Positions 35,709 to 44,893 of a stretch of 64,000 nucleotides of DNA are shown here, in pieces. The position numbers and the translations under genes are program-made. The stretch comes from Marinobacter sediminum. GTDB taxonomy: Bacteria > Pseudomonadota > Gammaproteobacteria > Pseudomonadales > Oleiphilaceae. The notes under the pieces are model-generated. The model was given only the letters and a program-made list of their open reading frames with translations, did not search any database and was not told where the DNA came from. Positions within the stretch are counted from its first letter, which is position 1. Each line of letters opens with the position of its first letter. The stretch is from the NCBI RefSeq assembly GCF_023657445.1, contig NZ_JAGTWY010000001.1:434001-498000 (forward strand), read 5' to 3'.

Positions 35709-36690
35709 TGCGGACCGGGCATTCAGGTACACGGCAGCTTGAAGCCCCGGCTTTTGGATTTGTGGACTTCAGAAGCTTTCCGAAGCGCTCAGGTGCAAGG
35801 GCCGACGCACAACGCTGGGCCTTTTGCGCTTCCTCACCGCAGCCCATCTGGCCCAGGGTGTGGGCCAGGTTGTTCCAGCCTTCAGCCGCTTTCGGAAAGT
35901 TGGTGACCATGCGGGCAAAATTGTCAGCCGCTTGTTGCAGATTGTTCCGTGCGTACGCAATGTTGCCCTGCCCGAGGATGGCGGCCGGTTGGTCGGGCCA
36001 ACGATGCTCGGCTGTCTCATAGGCTTTCATCGCTGCACCAGTACGCCCGGTGGTTTCAAGATCGCTCGCCGAGGCCAGAAATTTCAGGGGTTTCGCAGTC
36101 GCAGGCAACTGATCCGGTGGCAGCATAACCACCGCCCAGTTTTCCGAGCGTGCCCAGGTATTAGTGAACACTTCAACGCTGGTTTCATGACGTTCGCGGG
36201 TATCGGTGTGCAGAATCACGGTGCCCTTTTGTGCATCGAAGCCAATTACCACCGCAAAGTGCCACTGGGGCCACCAGTCGAAGAGCAGGTTCTGCATGAC
36301 CAGCACAGGGTGTCCGTCAGATACTTCCCGTAGCAGGCTCTCGAAACTTCCATCCAGTGGGTAGACGAGCATTCCATGTGCCCGTCCCGCAGCAACCATC
36401 TCCACCTGCAGTGAGCCTTCCCGACCAGGAATATAGACCAGCTCCTTGAGTACTTCCGGATTGGTATCCAGTCCCTGACTGTTGAGCATCATGGCCAGTG
36501 AGGCCGGGCCACATTGATAGCGTTCCTGGGGATAAAACGGTATCCCCTGGAGCACGGTTCGCTGTTGTAGGGGGGCGCCCTCATCTTCCGACGAGGGCCA
36601 TTGTGGGGTAGACGCGCAGCCGGCAAGCAGCAAGACCAGTATCAGGCTGGCGAGACGGCCGGCCGACTTGAGCTGAACAGGTAAATGCAC
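35650..36690 (-). CDS. PA2778-family cysteine peptidase lipoprotein with TPRs
   Basis: A 346-residue lipoprotein (lipobox LLAG-Cys25). A C39-like peptidase domain follows: YQCGPASLAMML gives the catalytic Cys60, WHFAVVIGFD the His, and HTDTRERHE a likely third residue. Residues about 210-300 form tetratricopeptide-like repeats (AAILGQGNIAYARNNLQQAADNF and AAEGWNNLAHTLGQMG). I recognise it as the PA2778 family found next to PA2779-type genes. Starts at GTG 36690, directly after the PA2779-type stop. Function unknown; a role in outer-membrane or secreted-protein processing is possible. Confidence 0.88.
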   Translation of the reverse strand: MHLPVQLKSAGRLASLILVLLLAGCASTPQWPSSEDEGAPLQQRTVLQGIPFYPQERYQCGPASLAMMLNSQGLDTNPEVLKELVYIPGREGSLQVEMVAAGRAHGMLVYPLDGSFESLLREVSDGHPVLVMQNLLFDWWPQWHFAVVIGFDAQKGTVILHTDTRERHETSVEVFTNTWARSENWAVVMLPPDQLPATAKPLKFLASASDLETTGRTGAAMKAYETAEHRWPDQPAAILGQGNIAYARNNLQQAADNFARMVTNFPKAAEGWNNLAHTLGQMGCGEEAQKAQRCASALAPERFGKLLKSTNPKAGASSCRVPECPVRINETDPAPSGTEPHLLQER

Positions 36691-37092
36691 TTACCGGAGA
36701 CAGTTCACGAACGGAAAGACGTTGGTCGCGCAAAGCATGTCGGTAATAATGAACACCAGCAGGAATAGCACAATGATGCCTACAACATCCTGGCCTGCAG
36801 GGGCTTCTGCCAGTTGCTGCTCAAAACTGGCCAGTTCTTGTGGAGTGAGGCTCTGGATTCGGTCTTTTACCTGATCCTGGCTCACGCCCATTTCAACCAG
36901 CTTGTCCTGGACTTCCTGTTTATCCAACATGCTCAGCAATTGCTGACGGTCCAGCTGAACCTGTTGTTCGCTGATCATTTCGCCAGTGCCCACCATGGCG
37001 GCGGTCGCAGTGGAGGACCAGACAGACCCAACGGTCAATAGAATGGCCAGAAGGAAAGAGACGTTTTTCAGGTGCTTTCTGATACCGGACAT
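36691..37092 (-). CDS. PA2779-family exported protein
   Basis: A 133-residue protein with a signal peptide (cleavage near TATAA), a helical middle rich in Gln and Asp (RQQLLSMLDKQEVQDKLVEMGVSQDQVKDRIQSLTPQELA), and a C-terminal transmembrane helix (VVGIIVLFLLVFIITDML) followed by CATNVFPFVNC. This is the PA2779 family, always seen next to PA2778-type peptidases; here it is transcribed first and abuts the peptidase. It may be the peptidase's partner or substrate, which is only inferred from the pairing. Confidence 0.88.
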   Translation of the reverse strand: MSGIRKHLKNVSFLLAILLTVGSVWSSTATAAMVGTGEMISEQQVQLDRQQLLSMLDKQEVQDKLVEMGVSQDQVKDRIQSLTPQELASFEQQLAEAPAGQDVVGIIVLFLLVFIITDMLCATNVFPFVNCLR

Positions 37093-37166
37093 TTCATGCT
37101 CCTGTTATTAAAGGTATGCATCAAACAGTAGAGCACAGAACTATATATATTCAACATACAAAACTG

Positions 37167-38231
37167 TCATCCATTTCGGAGTTCCAGGCGTCGTTCAGAC
37201 CAGTTCAGGATTGCCGACCGGGTGATCATTTTTCCGGCCAGCTCCGGAAAGGACTCGCGTATGACACTCCCGGCGAAGCCGGACAGGAAGTCGGACTTGA
37301 GTGCTGCCCGGGCTTTCTGCGCTCCGGGTTCCTGGTAGGGCGAAGAGGACAGTAGAAGGAAACCGTCGTCCGGAATCCTGCCACAGTCCATGTTGTTCTG
37401 GATGATACCGGCGGCCTGACGGATCGGGTGTGAGAGGTCGGGGCTGTAGGGCCCGATAATCAATGCGACGTTGGGTACGTGTAGAAAATCGAAGCCACGG
37501 CCAAGGCAGATCACCCATTCCCGGTGTTCGATGTTCAGTTCCCGGTCACTGTCCCGAATTTCCGCAATGTGGCGGATATTGCCCTGAACCAGGGGCAGCA
37601 AATCACGACGCACGGGGGAGGGCATGTCAGGGCAAAGTGCGGCGATCTCTGCGGCAACATCGTTCAGCCGGCTGACGGGAAAGTTCGCCAGATCCAGGCG
37701 TTGTTCCCGGGAACCGTGCAGTATCAGGGCGTCCTCGTCTGTCTCGAAGCCGCATACCAGCGGATAAACGGTCTGGTGCCCCGAGCCGAACAGATGTTCC
37801 ATCTGGTGTTGAATCTGAAAGGCGTGGTCCATGGCAGCTTGCCTGTCGCAGGAGAAACCGGCGCAGCCTCGTTCCCGGGCACCTTTGGAATAGTGGTAAG
37901 TGATGATGACAAGCACTCGCCGGCCCTGGCTTACCGCTTCCTGAACGGTATCGGCAAGCATGTCACCAAGGTAGGGCCAGCCAAGCTCGAAGATGCCGCC
38001 AAGGTTGCGGAAGGGATGGATTACCCCCAGCGGGGTCTGGGTGGCAAAGGGAAGGTGAATGCGCCCGTCCATGCACTTCATGGCGATAATCAGAGTGTTG
38101 TGTTCCGCCAGATACCGTTGCCGGGCTAGATGGTTTTCCGGGCTGCAGAAACTGACGGAGTGTGAGTGACTGAGTTGCGTAAGCCAGTCAATTCGTTCGC
38201 CGATCGGTCTCGCATGGACGGGAGTCGTCAT
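37167..38231 (-). CDS. CsoSCA-like beta-carbonic anhydrase domain protein
   Basis: A 354-residue protein. CMDGR at 53-57 gives a beta-carbonic anhydrase Cys-x-Asp-x-Arg site. A His at 113 (TYHYSKGARERGCAGF) and a Cys at 123 are separated by ten residues, close to the spacing of the zinc His and Cys in carboxysome shell carbonic anhydrase (11 in CsoSCA), and unlike the HxxC of ordinary beta-class enzymes. The rest resembles CsoSCA only weakly. No Rubisco or carboxysome shell genes are nearby. GGAGGA lies before the ATG. It lies 20 bases after a PLD-family gene in the same direction. Confidence 0.68.
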   Translation of the reverse strand: MTTPVHARPIGERIDWLTQLSHSHSVSFCSPENHLARQRYLAEHNTLIIAMKCMDGRIHLPFATQTPLGVIHPFRNLGGIFELGWPYLGDMLADTVQEAVSQGRRVLVIITYHYSKGARERGCAGFSCDRQAAMDHAFQIQHQMEHLFGSGHQTVYPLVCGFETDEDALILHGSREQRLDLANFPVSRLNDVAAEIAALCPDMPSPVRRDLLPLVQGNIRHIAEIRDSDRELNIEHREWVICLGRGFDFLHVPNVALIIGPYSPDLSHPIRQAAGIIQNNMDCGRIPDDGFLLLSSSPYQEPGAQKARAALKSDFLSGFAGSVIRESFPELAGKMITRSAILNWSERRLELRNG

Positions 38232-38251
38232 GCCGGTTGTCCTCCGGTGAT

Positions 38252-39697
38252 TCAGAATGTGGAAAGCCCGGTGGCCTCCATGATGCGATAGCGCCAGTAC
38301 CGGAATCGGGACTCGTCTGCCCAGGCTTCATACGGCAGACTCATCACCGGGTCGTCATCCGGGCCCAGCCGCCATTGCTGGTTAAAAAAACGGGTCGCCT
38401 TGTCCGCGATGGGAGAATCTTCTTTGACGGACACCGAGACGTTGGTTTCGAGATTCAGATCATCCAGATTACGACGGGTAAAATTGGCTGAGCCCAGCAG
38501 AATCCTGGTATGGCCTTTTTCCGGGCGCAGCATCAGGAGTTTACTGTGGCATTGTTCGCCCTGGGTATTACACCAACGTACAGGCACGCCGGCTTTATGC
38601 AGCTCCATGGCAACCTGTCGGTTTGGGATCCCGCTTTTGCTGTGGCCAAAAGCTTCGCTATTGGCATCCAGTAAAACCCGCAGTGCGGCACCGCGACCTG
38701 CTGCTGCGAGCAACGCTTCCACAACTTTGCGGTGGGACAGGTAAAAGACAGCAAGGTCCAGCCTGTCCCCGGTGCTGGCGGCATTTATCATGGTTAGTGC
38801 CGCGTCGAGAATGGCGGATTCTGTGAGAACGGCCACCTGTTCGCTGCTTTCGTGGTCTATACGGGCGTTCCTGTCCTCACGGCTGAGCCAGGCGTCGATC
38901 ATCGATGTTTCGGCACCAGACATGGCCAGAACGGCCCTTTCGCTGCGCAGCACGTCCCTGACTGCAGGGCCGGTAAAGCTCAGCCCAAGATTGCTGTGCC
39001 GACTGCTGCCGTCGTGGGGGTTGGCGGAGGTTACCAGGGCACGCATTTCCGGGCCCTCATCGACTACGAGCAATTTACGGTGGTTTGCCTTGAAATTTGG
39101 CAGCGCCAGGTAGCTTCGCAAGGTTACAGGATGGTTGCCCAGGGCGTTATCCAGCCAGCCTCCCTCCGGATTGTTGCCGAACCACTGGCAACAAACCCGC
39201 CAGATTACCGACCATGCCGGGTTGCTGTCCCGGAGTGGCGGCAGGCTGGTCTCAACTACTGTTATGCCTTCCTGCCGAAGCGCTTCGAACCAGGGCGAAG
39301 TGGTGCCGCCATACATGGTGTTGAGAGGGTCGGAGATGACAACGATCTGCAGGCCTGGCCGGGCTCTCTTTCGGGAGATCAGTGCGTCGGTAAGCTGTTC
39401 TGCGAGGGGCCGGTGAACCGTGCCTTCGGGTTGGGTGCTGTTGTAGAGAAACATGTCCACAAGAACAAACTGCTCGGCCTGGCCAATCAGGCGAAAGACC
39501 TCGTCGAAGATTTCATGGTCCCTGGTTTCTGAACCGTTGTTGTAGTGTCGGGTAATGTCTGAAAGCAGTACCGGATCAACCAGAGGCGCGGCCGGACCGC
39601 GATAGCTGATACCGGGTGGTAGCGGCTTGTTCGTGTGGTATAGCCCGATCCCCACCAGTGCCAGTAATGTCAGACTGATCAATAACTTCAATGTCAT
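38252..39697 (-). CDS. Phospholipase D-family protein
   Basis: A 481-residue PLD-superfamily protein with an N-terminal hydrophobic anchor. The first HKD motif is intact (HRKLLVVDEG, followed by SANPHDGSS). The second is CHSKLLMLRPEKG, where the usual Asp of HxKx4D is Arg; the downstream LLGSANFTRRN is conserved. PLD proteins act as lipases, cardiolipin synthases or nucleases. The second-site change may reduce or alter activity. It is upstream of the CsoSCA-like gene in an apparent two-gene unit. Confidence 0.85.
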   Translation of the reverse strand: MTLKLLISLTLLALVGIGLYHTNKPLPPGISYRGPAAPLVDPVLLSDITRHYNNGSETRDHEIFDEVFRLIGQAEQFVLVDMFLYNSTQPEGTVHRPLAEQLTDALISRKRARPGLQIVVISDPLNTMYGGTTSPWFEALRQEGITVVETSLPPLRDSNPAWSVIWRVCCQWFGNNPEGGWLDNALGNHPVTLRSYLALPNFKANHRKLLVVDEGPEMRALVTSANPHDGSSRHSNLGLSFTGPAVRDVLRSERAVLAMSGAETSMIDAWLSREDRNARIDHESSEQVAVLTESAILDAALTMINAASTGDRLDLAVFYLSHRKVVEALLAAAGRGAALRVLLDANSEAFGHSKSGIPNRQVAMELHKAGVPVRWCNTQGEQCHSKLLMLRPEKGHTRILLGSANFTRRNLDDLNLETNVSVSVKEDSPIADKATRFFNQQWRLGPDDDPVMSLPYEAWADESRFRYWRYRIMEATGLSTF

Positions 39698-39855
39698 TGC
39701 GACAGTTCCATCATGCTTTTTTGATTGTTGCGGCTACTATACGTGACCTTCCTCGCAGGTAAACAAACCCTTACAAAAAACCCGCTCTCGGCTGTATCGC
39801 CTTGCTCTGGCTGTTTCTAAACTAGTCAGATCAATCATTTAGAACAAAGTTGCCT

Positions 39856-41505
39856 GTGAATTCCATTTTTCGAATGTTCTCGCGTCTGTTCAGCCTCAGA
39901 GTACTGATCGTGTTTGCTGCGGCCCTGTTCGCTATTGCGGGGGATCGGCTTGGCTTTCTGAGCTGGGCTGACAGAGCTCTTTTCAGTGTTCTTGGCACAC
40001 CTGACACTGGCAGCATTGTGGCACCGGTGGCGGTGGACTCCATGGACGCGGCATTGGCTGTCCGAGGTTTGACTGAACCCCTCTGGTCCGATCTGGCGAT
40101 CAGGTCCGGTTTGATGGCGGCTGCCCTGTATCTGGTGCTTGCCGTTCCCCGTATGGGTGCTGCGGTTGCGCTTCCCGTTACGCTTTTACTGGGAGGTTCG
40201 CTGGTTGTCCTGCAGGCCGCGTTGATGTTTTATCGCAACGCGTGGCTGCCTCTCGGCGAGCCAATCACGCTCCTGGCACTCGGCTTCGTGGTGATGCTTT
40301 TCTGGCTGCAACCACATCGCCAGATAAAGGCGCTAACAGAGAATGTGCGTCATGCCCGGTTACGACTGGCCCGGCTGTTGCTGCAGCAGGGCCACCCGGA
40401 TGAGGCCCTCGAGGCCTTGCTGGCCTGCCCATCCTGCGAGAACGCCCTGGAGCTTCGCTACCAGATTGCCATCCAGCAGGAGCGAAAACGCCAATATGAA
40501 AAGGCGGTCTCCACTTACCGGGGCATTCAGGAACAGCGAAAGGGCTTCCGAGACGTGACTGAACGGCTGGCAGCCTTGGAAAAACTGTCGTCCGACGCCA
40601 CTGTCTTGCAGCCGGGCGGATTTGATAACACGCGTACTCTGCTGATGCCGGAGCAGTCGGTCAGCCGCCCGACGCTGGGGCGCTACGAGATTGAGCGGGA
40701 AATCGGCCGTGGTGCCATGGGTGTTGTCTACCTTGGAAAGGACCCGAAGATTGCCCGCACTGTTGCGATTAAAACCCTCAGCTATCAGGCCTTTGATGAT
40801 GGCCAGTTGCAGGACCTGAAAGATCGTTTTTTCCGGGAAGCAGAAGCGGCCGGGCGGCTCAGTCATCCGTCGATTGTCACGGTTTACGATGTCGGAGAAG
40901 AGGCGGACCTGGCCTACATCGCCATGGATTACGCCCAGGGCCGGTCTCTGGGGGAGTTTGGTAAACCCGGCCGATTGCTACCGCTGCCAACCGTGCTGGA
41001 TATTGTTGCCCGGGTGGCGGACGCGCTCGCCTATGCTCACAGTCAGAAGATTATTCACCGGGATATCAAACCCGGGAACATTATCTACAACCCCGATACC
41101 GGGGGTATCAAAATCACGGACTTTGGCATTGCCAAGATTTCCGATGATTCCCGTACCCGGACGGGCGCCGTTATGGGCAGCCCGCTTTACATGTCACCGG
41201 AGCAGCTCAAGGGCCAGAAGGTAACGGGCGCCTCGGACATCTACAGTCTTGGCATCACCCTGTACAAGCTGGTCAGTGGGGAGACTCCCTATCAGGGCGA
41301 TACGCTTGCCAATCTGACATATCAGATCCTTAACAAGCGGCCACGCAGCGTACGTGAATTTAATGCGGAGCTTCCCAATGGGGTCGTCAGGTTGATCAAC
41401 AAGGCGATCCAGCGGGAACCGGGCAAGCGTTTCGCCTCTGCCGCCAACATGGCTGAAGCCGTGCGCAGGCTGGCGGTCAGGGAAGCGAAGGAGGAGGTCT
41501 CCTGA
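39856..41505 (+). CDS. Membrane serine/threonine protein kinase with CHASE2-like N-terminus
   Basis: A roughly 549-residue kinase. The N-terminal 155 residues hold an initial hydrophobic helix, a short segment resembling the start of a CHASE2 sensor (LSWADRALFSVLGTP), and about three more transmembrane helices. A tetratricopeptide-like helical stretch (about 155-255) follows, then a kinase domain (about 277-535) with GRGAMGVVYLG, VAIKT, HRDIKPGN and TDFGIAKI. All key kinase residues are present. The start is uncertain (GTG 39856 or TTG 39850). A PP2C phosphatase gene and an FHA gene follow directly, with the phosphatase ATG overlapping this stop. Confidence 0.9.
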   Translation: MNSIFRMFSRLFSLRVLIVFAAALFAIAGDRLGFLSWADRALFSVLGTPDTGSIVAPVAVDSMDAALAVRGLTEPLWSDLAIRSGLMAAALYLVLAVPRMGAAVALPVTLLLGGSLVVLQAALMFYRNAWLPLGEPITLLALGFVVMLFWLQPHRQIKALTENVRHARLRLARLLLQQGHPDEALEALLACPSCENALELRYQIAIQQERKRQYEKAVSTYRGIQEQRKGFRDVTERLAALEKLSSDATVLQPGGFDNTRTLLMPEQSVSRPTLGRYEIEREIGRGAMGVVYLGKDPKIARTVAIKTLSYQAFDDGQLQDLKDRFFREAEAAGRLSHPSIVTVYDVGEEADLAYIAMDYAQGRSLGEFGKPGRLLPLPTVLDIVARVADALAYAHSQKIIHRDIKPGNIIYNPDTGGIKITDFGIAKISDDSRTRTGAVMGSPLYMSPEQLKGQKVTGASDIYSLGITLYKLVSGETPYQGDTLANLTYQILNKRPRSVREFNAELPNGVVRLINKAIQREPGKRFASAANMAEAVRRLAVREAKEEVS

Positions 41506-42245
41506 TGGCAGTTGGCGTTGCAGGCCGAAGCCACACCGGAACTGTCCGGGAAAGCAATCAGGATGTGGTTGCATGGCACGTCGCTGAGACCGGTGATTCT
41601 GCCCTGGTGATCATTGCCGACGGCATGGGCGGATATCAGGGTGGCGAAATAGCCAGCCGAATGGCGGCCGATACGATTTCGGAGTCTCTGGTCGCCGAGT
41701 TGGCCGCCACCTCGAATGACAAAATCCACGAGCGTCTCCAGGTCGCATTTTCTGTCGCCAATGAACGCATTCTGGACCGCCGGGCCTCGGAGCCGAAGCT
41801 CGACAAGATGGGCACAACCCTGGTGGTGGCCTGGATTGAAGGAAATACCGCCCACATCGCCCATGTCGGGGACTCACGGTGTTATCGGGTGAGAGATGGG
41901 GGCACAGCCTGTCTGACCCGTGACGATACCGTCGTCCAGAACATGCTGGAGGATGGCAGCATCACCGAAGCCGATGTACCGAACGTACCGTTCCGCAATG
42001 TTCTGACCCGTGCCGTCGGTGCCATGGAGCCGGTTGAGATGAGTTACCGGTGCGAGCATTTGCAGGCCGGTGACAGTCTGCTGCTGTGCTCGGACGGTTT
42101 AACCAATTCGGTCCCGGAACTGACCTGGGAACCGGTTTTGAGGGAGGCTGACAACAGGGAGGACGCAGTGCAGGTGTTGATCGATACCGCCCTGGAAAAT
42201 GGGGCATCCGACAACGTATCTGTTGTTTTACTGACTTTGGATTAG
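41505..42245 (+). CDS. PP2C-family serine/threonine phosphatase
   Basis: A 246-residue PPM/PP2C phosphatase with all expected metal-site motifs: RESNQD, ADGMGGYQGGE, MGTTLV, VGDSRCYRV, SDGLTNSV and ASDNVSVV. It would reverse the action of the kinase encoded just before it, with whose stop codon its ATG overlaps by one base. The FHA-domain gene follows 14 bases later. The three form a phospho-signalling module. Confidence 0.93.
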   Translation: MAVGVAGRSHTGTVRESNQDVVAWHVAETGDSALVIIADGMGGYQGGEIASRMAADTISESLVAELAATSNDKIHERLQVAFSVANERILDRRASEPKLDKMGTTLVVAWIEGNTAHIAHVGDSRCYRVRDGGTACLTRDDTVVQNMLEDGSITEADVPNVPFRNVLTRAVGAMEPVEMSYRCEHLQAGDSLLLCSDGLTNSVPELTWEPVLREADNREDAVQVLIDTALENGASDNVSVVLLTLD

Positions 42246-42259
42246 CAGAGGAAACTGAC

Positions 42260-42610
42260 ATGGCATCGCTTTCACAACTGGTAGACAACGTGGTTGTAAA
42301 CACGTTTGAACTGGGGCAGCCAGGAACCCGAATCGGCCGACGTGCCGATAATGACATCCGTATTGATGAGATCTCGGTGAGCGGCCAGCACGCGATGATT
42401 GAGGCCGTGCCGAATGCCTACCTGGAGGGCACCATCGACTACTACATTACCGATAACGAGAGCACCAACGGTACGTTCGTGAATGATATCCGTGTTAATG
42501 GCCGTCAGCGGCTGAACAGCAATGACATGGTGCGCGTAGGCTGGAATGAATTCCGCTTCATCGATGAGGAGGAAAATGCCCTGGAGAAAACAGCGTACAT
42601 TCTTGATTGA
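42260..42610 (+). CDS. FHA-domain protein
   Basis: A 116-residue protein that is little more than one FHA domain. The phosphothreonine-binding loops GTRIGRRADNDIRI, VSGQHAMI and STNGTFVN are complete. It would read threonine phosphorylation made by the neighbouring kinase and end the kinase-phosphatase-FHA operon. The stop is 21 bases from the convergent glutamine amidotransferase gene. Confidence 0.93.
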   Translation: MASLSQLVDNVVVNTFELGQPGTRIGRRADNDIRIDEISVSGQHAMIEAVPNAYLEGTIDYYITDNESTNGTFVNDIRVNGRQRLNSNDMVRVGWNEFRFIDEEENALEKTAYILD

Positions 42611-42631
42611 GGATGGGGCCTCCTCGTTTGA

Positions 42632-43378
42632 TCAGATCTTCTTCTGCAATAACAGTCCCGAGAAGCGTTCAAGCAGGCTTGAGGCTTCCGGGGCCGGCTC
42701 CACAGCCGCAATAAGCGCTTCCGGATCCAGGTCTTCGGCCGTCAGATCTGGTGCCTGTACTTTCAGATAGGCTCTCATGATCGTGTCCGAGAATTCCGGA
42801 TGGAACTGAACGCCCCAGGCGGATGGCCCAACCCGGAAAGCCTGATGAGGTTCAAAACCGCCGCGACCCAGCAATACGGCGCCGGGCGGCAGTCTCAGCA
42901 CTGACTGTTTATGGGTCAGCTGGGCCTTGAACTGGCCTGGAATTTCACGGAACAGGGGGTCGGAGCTGGCCTCAGGCAGCAACTCAACTGTCCGTGTGCC
43001 TGTTTCCCGACCTTTCGGGTGATAACCCACTTCGCCGCCCAGCGCATGTGCCAGAAGCTGGTGCCCGTAGCACACGCCGAGAACCGGAACCGACCTTTCA
43101 ACTGCTTTGGCCAGCCACTGAGCCGTGTTTTCGCTCCAGGGGGCACGGTCGCTGACCATCGCCGGAGAGCCGGTAATTACGATGCCATCCCAGCTTTCGG
43201 GGCTGCCAGGGGATTCTCCGGACTCCACGTCGATGACGGTGAGCTCCAGCTCGGAAGACAGTCCACGAACGAACCAGTCCTCGAAATCGCCAAAATGTTC
43301 CCGGATGTCGGGGTAGGTGGTTCCCGTCTTGAGGATAACCACCCTGGTTCTTCGGTTCTGGGGGCCAGGTTCGATCAA
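42632..43378 (-). CDS. Class I glutamine amidotransferase-like protein
   Basis: A 248-residue GATase1 protein. The nucleophile elbow GVCYGHQLLAHALGG puts the catalytic Cys at 103, with the His in VQFHPEFS and Glu following. The product resembles stand-alone GMP-synthase-glutaminase-like proteins that act on glutamine or gamma-glutamyl compounds. Starts at TTG 43378, with GGAGCC upstream. It follows the YebC-family gene at a gap of 27 bases and may be co-transcribed. Confidence 0.87.
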   Translation of the reverse strand: MIEPGPQNRRTRVVILKTGTTYPDIREHFGDFEDWFVRGLSSELELTVIDVESGESPGSPESWDGIVITGSPAMVSDRAPWSENTAQWLAKAVERSVPVLGVCYGHQLLAHALGGEVGYHPKGRETGTRTVELLPEASSDPLFREIPGQFKAQLTHKQSVLRLPPGAVLLGRGGFEPHQAFRVGPSAWGVQFHPEFSDTIMRAYLKVQAPDLTAEDLDPEALIAAVEPAPEASSLLERFSGLLLQKKI

Positions 43379-43405
43379 TGAAGGCTCCGTTGCTGGTGCA
43401 ATGCG

Positions 43406-44137
43406 TTACTCGGCCTGTTCAGGCAGCTCGGCATTGTGGAAAACGTTCTGCACGTCGTCCAATTCATTCAGCATGTCGAGGAATTTCTCAAACATGGGGA
43501 TATCGTCGCCTTCCACCGTAGTGGTGGTTTTGGGCAGGAACTGAATTTCATCCACCTCGAAATCAATGTCCTCGAAGGCATCCACCAGCGCCTGCCTTGC
43601 CTTGGCGTATTCAGTGTTAGGCGTGAAGACGGTGATCACCCCGCCTTCCTTCTCGATGTCGGAAACGTCAACATCCGCGTCCATCAGGGCTTCGAGCACG
43701 GCTTCTTCATCTTCGCCCTTGAAAACAAAAATCGCACTGTGGTCAAACATGTGAGCGACTGCGCCGGGCGTGCCAATTTTGGACTTGGTTTTGGTAAACG
43801 CCAGGCGGACATCGCCAAAGGTACGGTTAGGGTTATCGGTCAGGCAATCGACAATCACCATGCAGTTGCCGGGGCCATACCCCTCATAACGTGCCGGTGA
43901 GTAGTCCTCGCCAGCTCCGCCCTTCGCCTTTTCGATGGCTTTATCGATGACGTGGCTGGGCACCTGATCCTTCTTGGCGCGATCAATCAGGCCGCGAAGG
44001 GAAAGGTTGCCATCCGGATCCGTGCCGCCGGACTTGGCTGCCATGTAAATCTCTCGACCGTACTTACTGTAGACCTTGGTTTTTGCCGCAGCCGTCTTGG
44101 CCATGGATTCTTTACGGTTCTGGTAGGCTCTGCCCAT
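43406..44137 (-). CDS. YebC/PmpR-family protein (YeeN subgroup)
   Basis: A 243-residue protein of the TACO1/YebC family. It starts [19 protein letters not shown], the short N-terminal form of the YeeN subgroup. [16 protein letters not shown] and [11 protein letters not shown] are the characteristic family segments. YebC-family proteins bind DNA or, as more recent work shows, assist translation of difficult sequences. The next gene is the glutamine amidotransferase. Confidence 0.9.
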   Translation of the reverse strand: MGRAYQNRKESMAKTAAAKTKVYSKYGREIYMAAKSGGTDPDGNLSLRGLIDRAKKDQVPSHVIDKAIEKAKGGAGEDYSPARYEGYGPGNCMVIVDCLTDNPNRTFGDVRLAFTKTKSKIGTPGAVAHMFDHSAIFVFKGEDEEAVLEALMDADVDVSDIEKEGGVITVFTPNTEYAKARQALVDAFEDIDFEVDEIQFLPKTTTTVEGDDIPMFEKFLDMLNELDDVQNVFHNAELPEQAE

Positions 44138-44415
44138 TTGCGCTGCCTCTCTTTCTTTGGAAAAGGCCGGATTTTACTCAACAATGCCCCATTGGGACAG
44201 GCTTATTTGGCTTGAGAGCGGAGTGATAAGGAAGATTAAGGCTTCGTGAACTTGTTGTAACGATGAGCGGAAATTGATCTCTGACAGGTTTTTCTGAGTC
44301 AGCACGGGAGTATGCTGAAGTTATGGATCGGAGATACCTGGATGGGTATCGGCTGGTCTCTATCAAGTTGTTCCTGAAGCCGGGGAAAATCGGGCTGACG
44401 ATGGAGGCTAATTCA

Positions 44416-44841
44416 ATGAAAAGGACTATGATCTATTCCGCCGCACTTGTAACCGCGCTGACGCTGCCACTCTCAACTGCCTATGCTGCTGATCAAGATC
44501 AGGATCGCGATCAGATGCAGTTGCAGGACCAGACGCAGTTGAAGGACCGTGACGGCTACCCAATTACCGGTTACGACATGATGACGGAGCAGGAACGGGC
44601 GCAGTTTCGGGACCAGATGCGCTCTATGGATTCCATGGAAGAGCGCCAGGCCTACCGTGAGCAACATCATGAGAGAATGATGGAGCGAGCCCGCGCCCGG
44701 GGCATTGATGTTGAAAATCTGCCCCCCACCGCCGCAGGTCATCCCGATGGTAAGGGTATGATGAATGAGAAGGGGATGGGGCACAAAAAGATAGAGAGTG
44801 AAGGCATGGGTGGCGGAGGCCAGGGTGGTGGTAAAAACTGA
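44416..44841 (+). CDS. Secreted low-complexity protein, Gln/Asp/Met-rich
   Basis: A 141-residue exported protein. Signal peptide with cleavage near AYA-AD (MKRTMIYSAALVTALTLPLS start). The mature part begins with an Asp/Gln/Arg-repeat (DQDQDRDQMQLQDQTQLKD), then contains a Met/Arg/Gln-rich region (SMEERQAYREQHHERMMERARARG) and a Gly/Met-rich tail (GKGMMNEKGMGHKK). No family is recognised, although the middle resembles small periplasmic spy/CpxP-like chaperones in composition only. GGAGG is eight bases before the ATG. A strong terminator follows. Confidence 0.78.
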   Translation: MKRTMIYSAALVTALTLPLSTAYAADQDQDRDQMQLQDQTQLKDRDGYPITGYDMMTEQERAQFRDQMRSMDSMEERQAYREQHHERMMERARARGIDVENLPPTAAGHPDGKGMMNEKGMGHKKIESEGMGGGGQGGGKN

Positions 44842-44893
44842 GTCATACCCCGTGCCCACTGTCCTGCTCTATGCGGGCAGGGTTTGAACCGCA

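Noticed and set aside
37167..38231. A carboxysome operon suggested by the carbonic anhydrase
   Set aside because: No Rubisco, shell protein or CsoS2-like gene is present in the window.
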